From Pseudoduganella ginsengisoli (GTDB lineage Bacteria > Pseudomonadota > Gammaproteobacteria > Burkholderiales > Burkholderiaceae_D): a stretch of 64,000 bases of DNA. The translations under genes and the position numbers were made by a program. Positions 35,584 to 44,855 of the stretch are shown here, one piece after another. The first letter of the stretch is position 1. Each line of letters starts with the position of its first letter. The stretch covers positions 682,001 to 746,000 of the forward strand of contig NZ_WNLA01000001.1 in assembly GCF_009720865.1 (NCBI RefSeq), read 5' to 3'. A model generated the notes under the pieces. The model was not told the DNA's origin. It did no database searches and worked only from the letters and a program-made list of their open reading frames with translations.

Positions 35584-36765
35584 ATGAAACGTTATCTTCT
35601 GCTGCTGTTGTCCGCCCTGTCGCTGCAACTATTGACGGGGTGCGCGGCCACCACGGCGCTGCCTGCGCCATCGGCCCAATTATTCAAAGACCAGCTGTTC
35701 GGCAAACCGTCGCAGCAAACGACGGTGGCGCAAATCTTTGCCGTCACGCCGGAGATGGTCAAATATGCAGCCGAGATTACGCGCGGGCACGAAAAGAAAG
35801 AACCGCAAACCGTGCTGTTCGACGCGCTGTACAAGAAAGACAAGCTGCAACTGGATTATGATGCAGCCGTCACACGCAATGCCGCTGAAACCTTTGCTGC
35901 CCGTAAAGGCAATTGCCTGTCACTGGTCATCATGACGGCGGCGCTGGCCCGCGAAATGGGCATGTCGACGCAATTCCAGGCCGTCACGGTGGAAGAAACG
36001 TGGAGCCGCACGGACAACCTGTATTTTTCCAGCGGCCATGTGAACATTTTGCTGGGCAAGACCCGCTTGTCGGACGATTCGCGCGGCTTTGACCGCCACA
36101 AGTTCATGGTCATTGACTTCCAGCCGCCGGAAGAAATTTCCAATCTCGTCACGGTGCCCATTGAAGAGCGCACGGTGGTGGCCATGTACATGAATAACCG
36201 CGCGGCTGAATCGCTGGTGCAGAAAGACTTCGATTCCGCTTACTGGTTTGTCCGCAAAGCCATTGAATCGGATCCGGGCTTCATCAATTCGTACAACACG
36301 CTGGGCGTAATTTACCAGCACCACGGCAACTTGCCCGAAGCAGAAGCCGCGCTGCGCTACGCGTATGCGCTGCAGCCCAACAGCACGATCGCCATGTTCA
36401 ATCTGGCCCAGGTGCTGGAGTCGCAAGGCAAAAAAGACGAAGCCACAGCGCTGCGCGATACGCTGGCCCGGCTGGAACCCCATCCGCCATTCTATTATTT
36501 CAACCTTGGCCAAAAAGCCATGCGCGAAGGCGACTACCGCCGCGCCCGCAGCCTGTTCGCCCGCGAAGTGGACCGCGCGCCGTATTACCACGAATTCCAC
36601 TTTTGGCTGGCCGTGGCAGCTTACAAGCTGGGCGACATGAAAATGGCTGACAAGCAGATGGAACTGGCGCTGGAAAACAGTACCACCACGCGCGACCATG
36701 AGTTGTATGCGGCCAAGCTGGACAAGCTGAAGGGACTGGAGCGCAAACGCATTTCCGCGAACTGA
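35584..36765 (+). CDS. Lipoprotein with transglutaminase-like and TPR domains
   Basis: A 393-residue lipoprotein: signal peptide with lipobox LLTGC, cysteine C20. Residues about 80-185 show the order Cys-His-Asp typical of the transglutaminase-like fold (C111 in KGNCLSLV, H152 in SGHVNILLG, D178 in FMVIDF). Residues about 210-380 contain tetratricopeptide repeats (for example INSYNTLGVIYQHHGNLPEAEAALRYAYALQPNS). I infer a periplasmic, membrane-anchored protease-like or scaffold protein; no substrate is known. GAGG precedes the ATG. It follows the HDOD/DUF2863 pair on the same strand by 83 bases. Confidence 0.82.
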   Translation: MKRYLLLLLSALSLQLLTGCAATTALPAPSAQLFKDQLFGKPSQQTTVAQIFAVTPEMVKYAAEITRGHEKKEPQTVLFDALYKKDKLQLDYDAAVTRNAAETFAARKGNCLSLVIMTAALAREMGMSTQFQAVTVEETWSRTDNLYFSSGHVNILLGKTRLSDDSRGFDRHKFMVIDFQPPEEISNLVTVPIEERTVVAMYMNNRAAESLVQKDFDSAYWFVRKAIESDPGFINSYNTLGVIYQHHGNLPEAEAALRYAYALQPNSTIAMFNLAQVLESQGKKDEATALRDTLARLEPHPPFYYFNLGQKAMREGDYRRARSLFAREVDRAPYYHEFHFWLAVAAYKLGDMKMADKQMELALENSTTTRDHELYAAKLDKLKGLERKRISAN

Positions 36766-36838
36766 CCCGCCGCATCCTGCAAACGTGCTTAAGTTGTCAC
36801 TTAACTACAGGCGTCGGCAGCAAAACGTACGGAAAATT

Positions 36839-36860
36839 AGGATTGGCTATACTCAATCCT
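36839..36860. promoter_or_regulatory. Inverted repeat with a promoter-like core upstream of the second chemoreceptor
   Basis: AGGATTG and CAATCCT form a perfect seven-base inverted repeat around GCTATACT, whose TATACT resembles a sigma-70 minus-10 element. It lies 26 bases before the ATG at 36886. Fifty bases further upstream a second small inverted repeat, TTAAGT-TGTC-ACTTAA (36789-36804), is present. Either could be a regulator site; no -35 box is convincing. Confidence 0.3.
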
Positions 36861-36885
36861 TGCACTTCCTGTACCGGAGCCGCTG

Positions 36886-38826
36886 ATGACTGCTTTCCTG
36901 GGACGTTTGCTACTGTGGCAAAAATTTGCCTTGCTGGGTGCGATCAGCGCACTGATCGCCATCGTGCCGCTAGCGCTGTTTATCCAGGCGTCACTGCGCA
37001 TCACGAATACCGTCGCGCTGGAAGTCAGCGGTTTGCCGCCAATCCGCGCGGCGCTGGCCCTCGCTACCGACGTGCAGCGCCACCGCGGCTTGTCCGCCAT
37101 CCAGCTGGGCGGCAATGCCAGTGTGGCGGACCAGCGCAGCGCCAAGCGGCGTGACGTTGACCAGGGCATGGCCGCCGTCGATGCGGCGCTCCAGGCGCTC
37201 AACCATCCCGCCATCAGTGACCGGTGGAACCAGGCCAAGGCTGGCTGGCCGGAATTGGCGGCCCAGGTCGACCAAGGTACTTTGAAGCCCGCGGACAGCT
37301 TCAAGCGCCATACCGAGCTGATCGGCAACCTGTTGAAAATTTCAGAGTTGCTGGTTGACCATTACAAGCTCAACCTCGACCCGGATACCGATTCGTATAA
37401 CCTGATCTATGCGTCGCTGATGCAATCGCCACACTTGACGGAAGCGCTAGGCCGCCTGCGCGCACGCGGCGCCGGCCTGCTGGCCGCCCATGCGCTGACA
37501 CTGGATGACCGCGTCGCCATTGCCACCCTGCAGGAAAGCGCCACGTATTTCTCCGGGCTGTACGCCAATTCCATGGACAAGGCATTCAAGGCGAATCCCG
37601 CCGTGCAGGCAACATTGCAGGAGGCCGTGCAAACTGCGCGCAGCCAGGGCGCCCAGGTGCTGGATCTGGCGCGGCAGCAATTGCTACAGGTGGAAACGCC
37701 CGAGTATCCATCGACTGAATATTTTTCCCGTTTTACACGCGCCATCGACGCGCAGCAGGCGGCCAGCAACAAAGCCATGGATGCGCTGGTGCAATTGCTT
37801 TCTGCGCGAAAAGCCCGTGCACAGCAAGCGGAATGGCTGACACTGGGCACCGTCGTGGCGCTGTTTTCCGTGGCTGCGTGGCTGAGCTACCTGATCATGC
37901 AAGCCGTGATCCGGCCGCTGCAGCGAGCTGTGCACGTGGCGCGCCGCATCAGCGAAGGCGACTTGACCGCCCGCTTCGAGTCTCACGGCCGCGATGAATC
38001 GGCCCAGCTGTTGCAGGCGCTGGGCGAAATGAACAACGGGCTGGTGCGCATCGTGCGGCAAGTGCGCGATGGCACCGCGTCGATCGCCACCGCATCGCAG
38101 CAAATCGCCAGCGGCAACAGCCATTTATCGGCGCGTACCGAACAGCAAGCCAGCGCACTGGAACAGACCGCTTCGTCCATGGAACAGTTGACGGCCACCG
38201 TGCAGCAAAGCGCCAGCCATGCGCAGCAAGCCAACCGGCTGGCCGGCGACGCATCGTCCATTGCCGCGCGCGGCGGCGACGCCGTCGGTGAAATGGTCGG
38301 CACTATGGATGCGATCAGCCAGGCCGCGCGCAAAATCGTCGACATCATTGGCGTCATCGACGGCATTGCGTTCCAGACCAATATCCTGGCGCTCAATGCC
38401 GCCGTGGAAGCAGCGCGGGCTGGCGAACAGGGACGCGGCTTTGCCGTGGTGGCGTCTGAAGTGCGCACACTGGCGCAACGCTCTGCCGGCGCGGCGCGGG
38501 AAATCAAGACTTTGATTACCGACGCCGTGGCCAGCGTGGAAAGCGGCAACCGGCTGGCCGGCAACACCGGCAGCGCAATGCAGGAAGTGCTGGGCAGCAT
38601 CAGCCGCGTGACGTCCGTGGTCAGTGAAATCACGCAGGCCAGCGCGGAACAGTCGGACGGTATTGCGCAAATCAATCAAGCCATCGTGCAAATGGATGAC
38701 GTGACCCAGCAAAATGCCGCGCTGGTGGAGGAAGCAGCCGCTGCAGCCGCTGCCCTGCAGCAGCAGTGTGAAGCGCTGCTTGGCGTGGTCGGCGTGTTCA
38801 TGCTCGACGACCAGCGCGTCAATTAG
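36886..38826 (+). CDS. Methyl-accepting chemotaxis protein with NIT-like sensor
   Basis: A 646-residue chemoreceptor. After membrane helix 1 (about 11-33) the large periplasmic domain (34-320) contains [17 protein letters not shown] and [12 protein letters not shown], features of the nitrate/nitrite-sensing (NIT) helical fold. Membrane helix 2 (about 323-345), HAMP ([22 protein letters not shown]) and the signalling domain follow, with tip [40 protein letters not shown]. The NIT label is by pattern; the ligand is unproven. CGGAG precedes the ATG. The next gene is a related receptor in the same orientation. Confidence 0.92.
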   Translation: MTAFLGRLLLWQKFALLGAISALIAIVPLALFIQASLRITNTVALEVSGLPPIRAALALATDVQRHRGLSAIQLGGNASVADQRSAKRRDVDQGMAAVDAALQALNHPAISDRWNQAKAGWPELAAQVDQGTLKPADSFKRHTELIGNLLKISELLVDHYKLNLDPDTDSYNLIYASLMQSPHLTEALGRLRARGAGLLAAHALTLDDRVAIATLQESATYFSGLYANSMDKAFKANPAVQATLQEAVQTARSQGAQVLDLARQQLLQVETPEYPSTEYFSRFTRAIDAQQAASNKAMDALVQLLSARKARAQQAEWLTLGTVVALFSVAAWLSYLIMQAVIRPLQRAVHVARRISEGDLTARFESHGRDESAQLLQALGEMNNGLVRIVRQVRDGTASIATASQQIASGNSHLSARTEQQASALEQTASSMEQLTATVQQSASHAQQANRLAGDASSIAARGGDAVGEMVGTMDAISQAARKIVDIIGVIDGIAFQTNILALNAAVEAARAGEQGRGFAVVASEVRTLAQRSAGAAREIKTLITDAVASVESGNRLAGNTGSAMQEVLGSISRVTSVVSEITQASAEQSDGIAQINQAIVQMDDVTQQNAALVEEAAAAAAALQQQCEALLGVVGVFMLDDQRVN

Positions 38827-38999
38827 CACCGCACCCAGCCTGGCGCCGCCGTGCCGGTCTGCAAGCGCTGTTATGTCAATTGATTGATACCTGTGGGGAC
38901 AGCGCAACGAACTCGGCTGGAGCGACCAATAGTCCATTTTGCTGCACTCAGGGACACGGTACATTCATATGCGGAAACAAAATAATCAAAGGGGGCCGT

Positions 39000-40883
39000 G
39001 TGTCGAAAATATTGGATGGCATGAAATTATGGCAGCGCTTTACACTGCTGGGCATTCTGGGCGTATTACTGGTGCTGCCGCCCCTCTTCCTCTACCTCCA
39101 AGGCAGCAATAAAGACATCGAATTCTCTATCACGGAACAAAGCGGCATCAAGCCGGGCGAAGCCACGCTGCAATTGTTGCAGCGGATACAGCAGCACCGC
39201 GGTTTATCCGCCGCCTTTGTCACGACCGGGCAACTGGCGGAACAGCGCAGCACCAAAGCCGCTGAAGTCAACAAGTCCCTGGCGGACGTGGAAACCCTGT
39301 TGAAAGGGGATAATCCCGCCACCAGCAAGTTACTGGCGCAAGTGCGCAGCGATTGGCAAGCGCTGCACAGCCGCGTGGCGGCGCGCAACCTGACCACGGC
39401 GGAAAGCTACAAGGGCCATACAGACTTGTGCGAAGTGGTGCTGTTGCTGCTGGAAGGCGTGGCGGACCGTTATGGCCTGGCGCTGGATCCGGATGCCGAC
39501 AGTTATTACCTGATGCGCGGTGTACTGTTCGACTTGCCTCTACTGACGGAATCCACGGGCCAGTTGCGCGCCAAGGGCGCCGGCTACCTGGCCGCCAAGC
39601 AAATCGATGCCGATGGCCGCGCTGCCATGTATGGCTTGCTGGCCAAAGAGCGCGTCGCCATCGACAGCGCGGTGCGTTCTTTTCAGAAAAGCTACGCGGG
39701 CAATGCGGATGTGCAGCGCAAGCTGGGCGGAAAAGTCGCCAGCGCTACGCAAATGGCGCAAGAGGCGTCGGAACTGGCGCGCACCAAAGTCGCCGCGGCC
39801 GCCACCATTGAATATCCGTCGCCGGATTACATTGCCTTCGCCACCCGCGCCATCGATACGCAATATGACGCCATCTATGCCGGCATGGCTGAATTGTCCG
39901 GCCTGATCGATGCCCGCATTGCCGGCCAGCGCAGTGCGCGTAACGCGATGGCGGCACTGATGGCTGCCATCGGCCTGGTCGCCGCGGTGCTGGGCTGGTA
40001 CATCACGCGCCACCTGATCAAACAGCTGGGCGGCGAGCCATCGTATGTGACGGATGCGCTGCTGCGCGTGGCACAAGGCGACTTGACGCAAGAAATCGTC
40101 GTGGCCAAAGGCGATGAATCCAGCATGGCTTATTCCATGAAAGTCATGGTGAATAAGCTGGCAGGCACGGTGGGACAGGTGCGCGAGACGGCCGACAGCA
40201 TGATGACGGCGTCGCAGCAAACTGCGGATACGGCGCAATTGTTGTCGCAAAGCGCCAGCCAGCAGGCGGCGGGGGTCGAACAGACGTCGGCATCGATCGA
40301 ACAAATGAACGCATCCGTGCAGCAAAACACCAGCAATGCCAAGGTGACAGCGGACATCGCGACCAGGGCGGCAATGTCGGCAGAAGCCGGCGGCGGCGCT
40401 GTCAAACAGACCGTGGAAGCCATGCAGCAAATCGCCAAGAAAATCATCATCATTGATGACATTGCCTACCAAACCAATTTGCTGGCGCTCAATGCTGCCA
40501 TCGAAGCGGCCCGTGCGGGCGAACATGGCAAAGGCTTTGCCGTGGTGGCAGCCGAAGTGCGCAAGCTGGCCGAGCGCAGCCAGGTGGCCGCGCAGGAAAT
40601 TGGCGAAGTGGCGGCCAGCAGCGTGGGCATGGCGGAAAAAGCCGGCGCGCTGCTCAGTGAAATCGTGCCGGCCATCCGCAAGACGTCGGAACTGGTGCAG
40701 GAAATCTCATCCGCCTCCGAGGAGCAAAGCCTGGGCATCGGCCAGATCAACGCCGCGATGGCGCACTTGAGTGAAAGCACGCAGACCAATGCGGCGTCAT
40801 CGGAAGAACTGGCGGCGACGGCTGAACAATTGAATGATCAGGCCGCAAGCTTGCAGGAGACCATGGAATTCTTCAAGGTGTAA
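39000..40883 (+). CDS. Methyl-accepting chemotaxis protein with NIT-like sensor, GTG start
   Basis: A 627-residue chemoreceptor. I place the start at the GTG at 39000 because a GGGGG ribosome site sits four bases upstream and the resulting N-terminus ([17 protein letters not shown]) aligns with [18 protein letters not shown] of the preceding receptor. The periplasmic part has [15 protein letters not shown] and [13 protein letters not shown], again NIT-like. The signalling tip differs from the other two receptors ([40 protein letters not shown]), so it probably belongs to another signalling class or array. The C-terminus [11 protein letters not shown] lacks a methylesterase/transferase tether. 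Confidence 0.9.
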   Translation: MSKILDGMKLWQRFTLLGILGVLLVLPPLFLYLQGSNKDIEFSITEQSGIKPGEATLQLLQRIQQHRGLSAAFVTTGQLAEQRSTKAAEVNKSLADVETLLKGDNPATSKLLAQVRSDWQALHSRVAARNLTTAESYKGHTDLCEVVLLLLEGVADRYGLALDPDADSYYLMRGVLFDLPLLTESTGQLRAKGAGYLAAKQIDADGRAAMYGLLAKERVAIDSAVRSFQKSYAGNADVQRKLGGKVASATQMAQEASELARTKVAAAATIEYPSPDYIAFATRAIDTQYDAIYAGMAELSGLIDARIAGQRSARNAMAALMAAIGLVAAVLGWYITRHLIKQLGGEPSYVTDALLRVAQGDLTQEIVVAKGDESSMAYSMKVMVNKLAGTVGQVRETADSMMTASQQTADTAQLLSQSASQQAAGVEQTSASIEQMNASVQQNTSNAKVTADIATRAAMSAEAGGGAVKQTVEAMQQIAKKIIIIDDIAYQTNLLALNAAIEAARAGEHGKGFAVVAAEVRKLAERSQVAAQEIGEVAASSVGMAEKAGALLSEIVPAIRKTSELVQEISSASEEQSLGIGQINAAMAHLSESTQTNAASSEELAATAEQLNDQAASLQETMEFFKV

Positions 40884-40886
40884 TGC

Positions 40887-40951
40887 GGGGCCTGGCCCTT
40901 TTAGCACTATCGTATTCTGTGCGAACGATAGTGCTAAAGGGGCCAGGCCCC
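40887..40951. repeat. Long inverted repeat (27-base arms) after the third chemoreceptor gene
   Basis: Arms 40887-40913 and 40925-40951 are complementary at 26 of 27 positions around an 11-base loop. The outer part of each arm is itself nearly self-complementary (GGGGCC-A-GGCCCC on the right arm), and the inner part reads TTAGCACTATCGT. It begins four bases after the stop at 40883. There is no T run, so it is not a classical terminator; a dispersed palindromic element or mRNA-stabilising hairpin is more likely. Confidence 0.85.
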
Positions 40952-40969
40952 TTGGGGAAACCTGCGGCT

Positions 40970-42364
40970 TTAAACGCCAACAGCCTTTTCCAGGTCGTCA
41001 AATGCTTGCCCGATATAGCCGCTCAGCGATTGCAGGTTCGGCAACTGGTCCGTCGCAATCAAGCCAAAGTGCAGCAAGCCGCCATAGCTGAACAGCGTGA
41101 TGTTCAGCAGGTTGCTAGGCGGCAGCGTGGAAATCGGGTGCATTTCTTCCAGCAGCGCCCCCTTCAGGTACATGCGCTGCTTCGGTCCCGGCACATTCGA
41201 CACCAGCGTATTGCCCATCGGCGGCACGCGTTCCGACAGTTTCAGCATTTCCGCCAGTTGGCCGATCAGCGCCGTCACGATGGTGTACGTTTCAATCGCA
41301 GCCGGCGCCACGGAATCCACCATGACGCGCACGTTGCGCAGCGAAAAACCAATATTGCGCAGGCGAACATAGGGATCATCCGTCGGCGGCGACAGTTCCA
41401 CCTGCACGATGCCGATCTTGTTGCCGGCCGACTTTTCACCTTCCTTGCGCAAGTTGACGGGCATTTGAATCACAATCGGCTGTTCCAGTTCCACGCCCTG
41501 CTCTTCCAGGTAGCGGCGCAGCGCACCGTCCAGGCACGTCAGCGCCACGTGGTTCAAGGTCGAACGGGTGGCGGCCTGGATGCGGGCCACGCGTTCCATC
41601 GGGATCGTGATGGCGGAGAATTCCCGGCCCGATGTGACTTGCCCTGTCAGCGGCGTGTGGCGGCTGGCCACGAATGGCAGTGAAATCGCGTTCTTCGTCA
41701 ATTTCATGGATTCCAGCAGCAGCATGGCCGACAAGCGGCCGATGCCGAACAGCCGCTGGCTGACGCCCTTGGCGCCACCAACAGCCTTCGATAGCACGGT
41801 TTCCACCATGTCCTGTCCCAGCTTCTTGCGCAAGCGCCCTTCGCTGCTGCTGTGCCGCACGGACCAGATCGGCTTCAGCTCATCCTCACCGGGCGATTCC
41901 GACATGCTTTGCGCAAACCAGCGCGTCATCGTCATGCCGTCGGCATACGCGTGGTGCATCTTTTGGTACAGCGCGAAACGGCCGCCTTCGAGGCCGTCGA
42001 TCACGTGCATTTCCCACATGGGGCGCGAACGGTCCAGCACCGGCGTATGCAGTTCCGCCACGAACTTGTACAAGTCTTCGCGGCGGTTGGCATCTTTCGG
42101 CATCTTATGGAAGAACACATGCTGTTCCATATCGATGTCCGCGCATTCCGCCCAGTGCGGCAGCGCCGTCAGCGAATACGCGAGGATGCGGTTAAATGGC
42201 GCTTCCACGTTAGTGGCCGCCAGATATTCTTCATACAGTTTCTTGGCAAACGTCGCACGTGCTCCAGTCGGGCGCTTGAAGATCAGCAAACCGGCAACGT
42301 GCTTGGGACTGGCTTCCGATTCCGTGATCAGGAACCCGAGATCGAGGAGTGAGAGTTGGCTCAT
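40970..42364 (-). CDS. Wax ester synthase/diacylglycerol acyltransferase (WS/DGAT)
   Basis: A 464-residue acyltransferase with the catalytic motif HHAYADG (HHxxxDG) at residues 137-143, an N-terminal LSLLDLGFLITE block and C-terminal SNVPGPKQRMYLKGA and NITLFSYGGLLHFGLI blocks. It condenses acyl-CoA with fatty alcohols or diacylglycerol to make storage neutral lipids; a role in membrane-lipid or long-chain-alcohol metabolism is also possible. Full length for the family. It is monocistronic and convergent with the chemoreceptor gene across the long inverted repeat. Confidence 0.92.
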   Translation of the reverse strand: MSQLSLLDLGFLITESEASPKHVAGLLIFKRPTGARATFAKKLYEEYLAATNVEAPFNRILAYSLTALPHWAECADIDMEQHVFFHKMPKDANRREDLYKFVAELHTPVLDRSRPMWEMHVIDGLEGGRFALYQKMHHAYADGMTMTRWFAQSMSESPGEDELKPIWSVRHSSSEGRLRKKLGQDMVETVLSKAVGGAKGVSQRLFGIGRLSAMLLLESMKLTKNAISLPFVASRHTPLTGQVTSGREFSAITIPMERVARIQAATRSTLNHVALTCLDGALRRYLEEQGVELEQPIVIQMPVNLRKEGEKSAGNKIGIVQVELSPPTDDPYVRLRNIGFSLRNVRVMVDSVAPAAIETYTIVTALIGQLAEMLKLSERVPPMGNTLVSNVPGPKQRMYLKGALLEEMHPISTLPPSNLLNITLFSYGGLLHFGLIATDQLPNLQSLSGYIGQAFDDLEKAVGV

Positions 42365-42477
42365 GGAACTTACTATAAATGTAATGAAAAACCAGTATCT
42401 CGTGCTGTTAAAGCGGCAGTCAAGGAAGGAATCCTCAGGTTTTGCGGGGTGTGCGAAATTGCGACGTCTTACGTCAG

Positions 42478-43308
42478 TTATGTTGCCGGTTTGAACGCAG
42501 CACGAAACGCCCGCAACGCCGCCGGATGATAAACCGTCAAATGGGATTCATCGGGCAGCGGCGCCAGTTGCCAGCGCAAGCCCTGCACCTGGCTGCCGGA
42601 CAGCGCCTGTTCCAATTGCTTGGCCAGTTCCGGCATGCCCTTCTCGCCGCTGGCCGCCACATACAGCGTCTTATCCAGCCGCTTGGCGGCGCGCAGGCGT
42701 TCCGCCGCCTGGGCCAGCAAGGCGCGGTTGTTCCACCACAGCGAAGGATCAATCGCGATATACGTGTCGAACAGTTCCGGCTCATGGACAAAGGTTTCCA
42801 TGACAAACAAGCCGGCCAGCGACTCGCCAATGATGGCGCGCTCTTTGGCAGTCTTGTAGCGCGCCTGAACCTGCGGCATCAGTTCATCGCGGATAAACGC
42901 ACGGTAGGCAGCCGAGCCACCGACTACCGGCGCGATCTTGCGGTCTTCCGCATTGTCGGTCGGCCCCGTCATGTCGCGGCGGCGCTGCGTGTTTTCAATG
43001 CCGACCAGCATGAACGGACGCATGGTGCCGTTGGCCACCGATACTTGCAGCAAGCCCGCCACGTGCAGGAAATCTTCCGCCAGGCCGCCATCCGGCATGT
43101 ACAGCACGGGCAACGGCGCATCCGGCGCGGTATCCCACGCGCGCGCCGCATAAACGTTAATGCGGCGGGTTTCATTGAGCAGTTTTGAATCAATCGTGAA
43201 GGTGTCGCCTATCGACAAGGGCGTGGCAGGCGCCATCGCCGCCTGCGCGCCCGTTGCCATCGCCATGCCTGCCACTGCCCAGCCAAGTACTTGCCGCCTG
43301 CTTGCCAT
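42478..43308 (-). CDS. Exported alpha/beta hydrolase (esterase D/IroE-like)
   Basis: A 276-residue protein with a leader MASRRQVLGWAVAGMAMATGAQA that looks like a Tat or Sec signal with a twin arginine. The hydrolase core contains PLPVLYMPDGGLAEDF, the nucleophile in IIGESLAGLFVMETF (GxSxG) and a histidine in LPDESHLTVYHPAAL. The family includes ferri-siderophore esterases and putative surface esterases; no siderophore gene is nearby. The ATG at 43308 has GGGAGG; upstream open codons cover the intergenic region and were excluded. It is divergent from the DUF3297 gene. Confidence 0.86.
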   Translation of the reverse strand: MASRRQVLGWAVAGMAMATGAQAAMAPATPLSIGDTFTIDSKLLNETRRINVYAARAWDTAPDAPLPVLYMPDGGLAEDFLHVAGLLQVSVANGTMRPFMLVGIENTQRRRDMTGPTDNAEDRKIAPVVGGSAAYRAFIRDELMPQVQARYKTAKERAIIGESLAGLFVMETFVHEPELFDTYIAIDPSLWWNNRALLAQAAERLRAAKRLDKTLYVAASGEKGMPELAKQLEQALSGSQVQGLRWQLAPLPDESHLTVYHPAALRAFRAAFKPAT

Positions 43309-43429
43309 TGTGACCTCCCGGAAATATCGAATTGGCAAGTTTAGTTGGCTATCAAGGTATAGACAACTACCGGCGTAAAAACGATGCAACCGTTGTGCCA
43401 ACCGCCTTTCTATCAGATAATTCCGAGTT

Positions 43430-43675
43430 ATGAACGATACTACCCGCCCAGACCTGCCGGACCATCTGTCGATCGATCCGCGCAGCAAATTCCACGTCCC
43501 TGCCGTGTTTGAACACGAAGTAGGCATTAAATTCAATGAAAAAGAACGCACTGACGTTGAAGAATATTGCATCAGCGAAGGCTGGATCAAAGTTCCTCAC
43601 GGCAAAGCACTGGATCGCCGCGGCAATCCGATGCTGCTGAAGCTCAAGGGCAAAGTCGAAGTGTTCTACAAATAA
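43430..43675 (+). CDS. DUF3297 family small protein
   Basis: An 81-residue soluble protein: MNDTTRPDLPDHLSIDPRSK at the N-terminus, then GIKFNEKERTDVEEYCISEGWIKV and KALDRRGNPMLLKLKGKVEVFYK. This pattern matches what I recall as DUF3297, a widespread proteobacterial family of unknown function. It has one cysteine, no export signal and no membrane helix. It stands alone, with an intrinsic terminator right after the stop. Confidence 0.8.
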   Translation: MNDTTRPDLPDHLSIDPRSKFHVPAVFEHEVGIKFNEKERTDVEEYCISEGWIKVPHGKALDRRGNPMLLKLKGKVEVFYK

Positions 43676-43694
43676 TCCTGCGCTTGGCACAGGA

Positions 43695-43737
43695 AAAAAT
43701 GGCTGGCGCCGGGCAACCGGGCCAGCCATTTTTATTT
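43695..43737. terminator. Bidirectional intrinsic terminator
   Basis: A 13-base perfect stem AAAAATGGCTGGC / GCCAGCCATTTTT with a GC-rich inner loop (GCCGGGCAACCGG) has A and T tracts on either side. It sits between the convergent DUF3297 and AhpD-like genes and overlaps the end of the latter. Confidence 0.9.
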
Positions 43738-44071
43738 AGCGCGCCGCTTCGTCAAACAAGCGCAGCGCCAGCAAACCATGCCCCACTGCCGCGCCAGCCC
43801 GCAGCGCGGAAGCAATAAACACGGTTTCTGCAATTTCTTCCCGCGTCGCGCCTGCTGCGACAGCATTTTTTGCATGGGCATCGATGCAGTAAGAACACTG
43901 CGTAGTCAACGCCACCGCGATCGATATCAGTTCGCGGTATTTGGCGGGAATGGCGCCGTCGCTGCGTTCAGCGGCGGATTTCAGGGACAGGAACGCTTGC
44001 GCTTCCTTCGGCGCAAGCTGGATGAGGTCTTTGGCAAGGGCTAAATCCTCGGGGCGCTGGTATCCGGACAT
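43736..44071 (-). CDS. AhpD-like alkylhydroperoxidase/carboxymuconolactone decarboxylase family protein
   Basis: A 111-residue helical protein with the redox motif C59-SY-C62 and H66 in TTQCSYCIDAHAKNAVAAGAT, followed by REEIAETVFIASALRAGAAVGHG. The CxxC-xxxH arrangement is the AhpD-type peroxidase core. It probably acts as a small cytoplasmic peroxide reductase or thiol-disulphide protein; the physiological electron donor is unknown. It ends in the bidirectional terminator and lies downstream of infA on the same strand with an 80-base gap. Confidence 0.85.
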   Translation of the reverse strand: MSGYQRPEDLALAKDLIQLAPKEAQAFLSLKSAAERSDGAIPAKYRELISIAVALTTQCSYCIDAHAKNAVAAGATREEIAETVFIASALRAGAAVGHGLLALRLFDEAAR

Positions 44072-44151
44072 GATTTCCTTTCTATGCGTGTCTTAACAGG
44101 CACATGCCTGCCGTGGCTAAGAGGCGCGCAACGCTGGAAAGGATTCACGGC

Positions 44152-44421
44152 TTAGCGGCGCGGCCGGAACGCTGGCCTGGCCGATGGCGCACCGCTGCGC
44201 TTTTCAATATGCCGGAAAGTGATCCGTCCTTTGCTCAAATCGTAGGGCGAGAGTTCCAGGCGAACCGCGTCGCCGGCCAGGATCCGGATATGGTTCTTCC
44301 GCATTTTTCCGGACGTGTACGCAACCAGACGGTGGCCGTTGTCGCAGTCGATGCGGTAGCGGGAGTCAGGCAACACTTCCGTGACAATGCCATTCATTTC
44401 AATGAGTTCTTCTTTAGCCAT
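44152..44421 (-). CDS. infA: Translation initiation factor IF-1, C-terminally extended paralogue
   Basis: An 89-residue IF-1: [24 protein letters not shown], the OB-fold core with [19 protein letters not shown] and [15 protein letters not shown], then an extra 17-residue basic tail ([18 protein letters not shown] region) not found in the 72-residue canonical factor. Burkholderiales often carry such a second IF-1 outside the ribosomal-protein operon. The ATG at 44421 gives the invariant MAKEE start; the 13 open codons upstream were excluded. No strong ribosome site precedes the ATG, and a structured leader with a terminator lies 80-110 bases upstream, suggesting regulated expression. Confidence 0.93.
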   Translation of the reverse strand: MAKEELIEMNGIVTEVLPDSRYRIDCDNGHRLVAYTSGKMRKNHIRILAGDAVRLELSPYDLSKGRITFRHIEKRSGAPSARPAFRPRR

Positions 44422-44500
44422 ACGGGGGTTCCGGTGAGACAACGGGGGGATAGGACGCATCGCCAGGAAAGGATGCGTTGCGGAGCTGCTGCTTGTCGCG

Positions 44501-44530
44501 AAAGAAAAAAAGCCCGCGTCCTGCGGGCTT
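44501..44530 (-). terminator. Intrinsic terminator inside the leader region of infA
   Basis: Read on the minus strand, the stem AGCCCGC / GCGGGCT with a five-base loop is followed by a run of seven T and a TCTTT tail. It is 80 bases upstream of the infA start and faces the same direction. It therefore either ends a small RNA encoded upstream or attenuates infA. Confidence 0.85.
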
Positions 44531-44855
44531 CGTTCAATGTATTACCAATGCTTGAATCGCTGCGCCTGCCCATGCTATCTGCATGGTGCGGCACCCCGGA
44601 CGCCTATGCTATCTGCATAGTGCCCCCATCGTGTAGACCGACCAATGTATTCGAAATGACAACCGCTTTGCATGGTCACAGGGCGGCGTTACACATGCCG
44701 CACCGCTTGCTGTCGCGGGACCGGCAAGACACAAGTGCTTCACCGATGAACAGAGTGTATCACGTTTTTTGTGCGCCGCACAAAATACTTTCAGGCGTCC
44801 ATCAATCGGCGCCACCCCACCTGTTTTTGATCGAACAGCAGCGCCACGACACGGT
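44531..44855 (-). other. Putative leader or small-RNA region upstream of infA
   Basis: This 325-base stretch between infA's terminator and the NudK fusion holds no convincing gene. On the minus strand a promoter-like pair TTGTGC (44783-44778) and TACACT (44759-44754), spaced 18 bases, could start a transcript near 44747. It would run through the two shared-loop hairpins and end at the terminator at 44501-44530, giving an RNA of about 240 bases. Only short open frames are present, for example a 16-codon frame starting MQIAWAGAA at the inner hairpin. The promoter and RNA are inferred. Confidence 0.5.
44568..44623 (-). repeat. Two tandem hairpins with identical loop upstream of infA
   Basis: Two 22-base copies (44568-44589 and 44602-44623) start 34 bases apart and match at 20 of 22 positions. 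Each folds into a six-base stem with a five-base loop: CCATGC-TATCT-GCATGG and CTATGC-TATCT-GCATAG (plus strand; loop AGATA on the minus strand). The two mismatches form one compensatory base-pair change, so the structure rather than the sequence is conserved. Confidence 0.8.

Noticed and set aside
40884..40969. Classical Rho-independent terminator after the third chemoreceptor
   Set aside because: The hairpin is very strong but no T run follows on either strand, so it is listed as a repeat.
44568..44623. Guanidine-II (mini-ykkC) riboswitch
   Set aside because: That class also has two hairpins, but its loops are ACGR; here both loops are AGATA, and the downstream gene is infA rather than a guanidine transporter.
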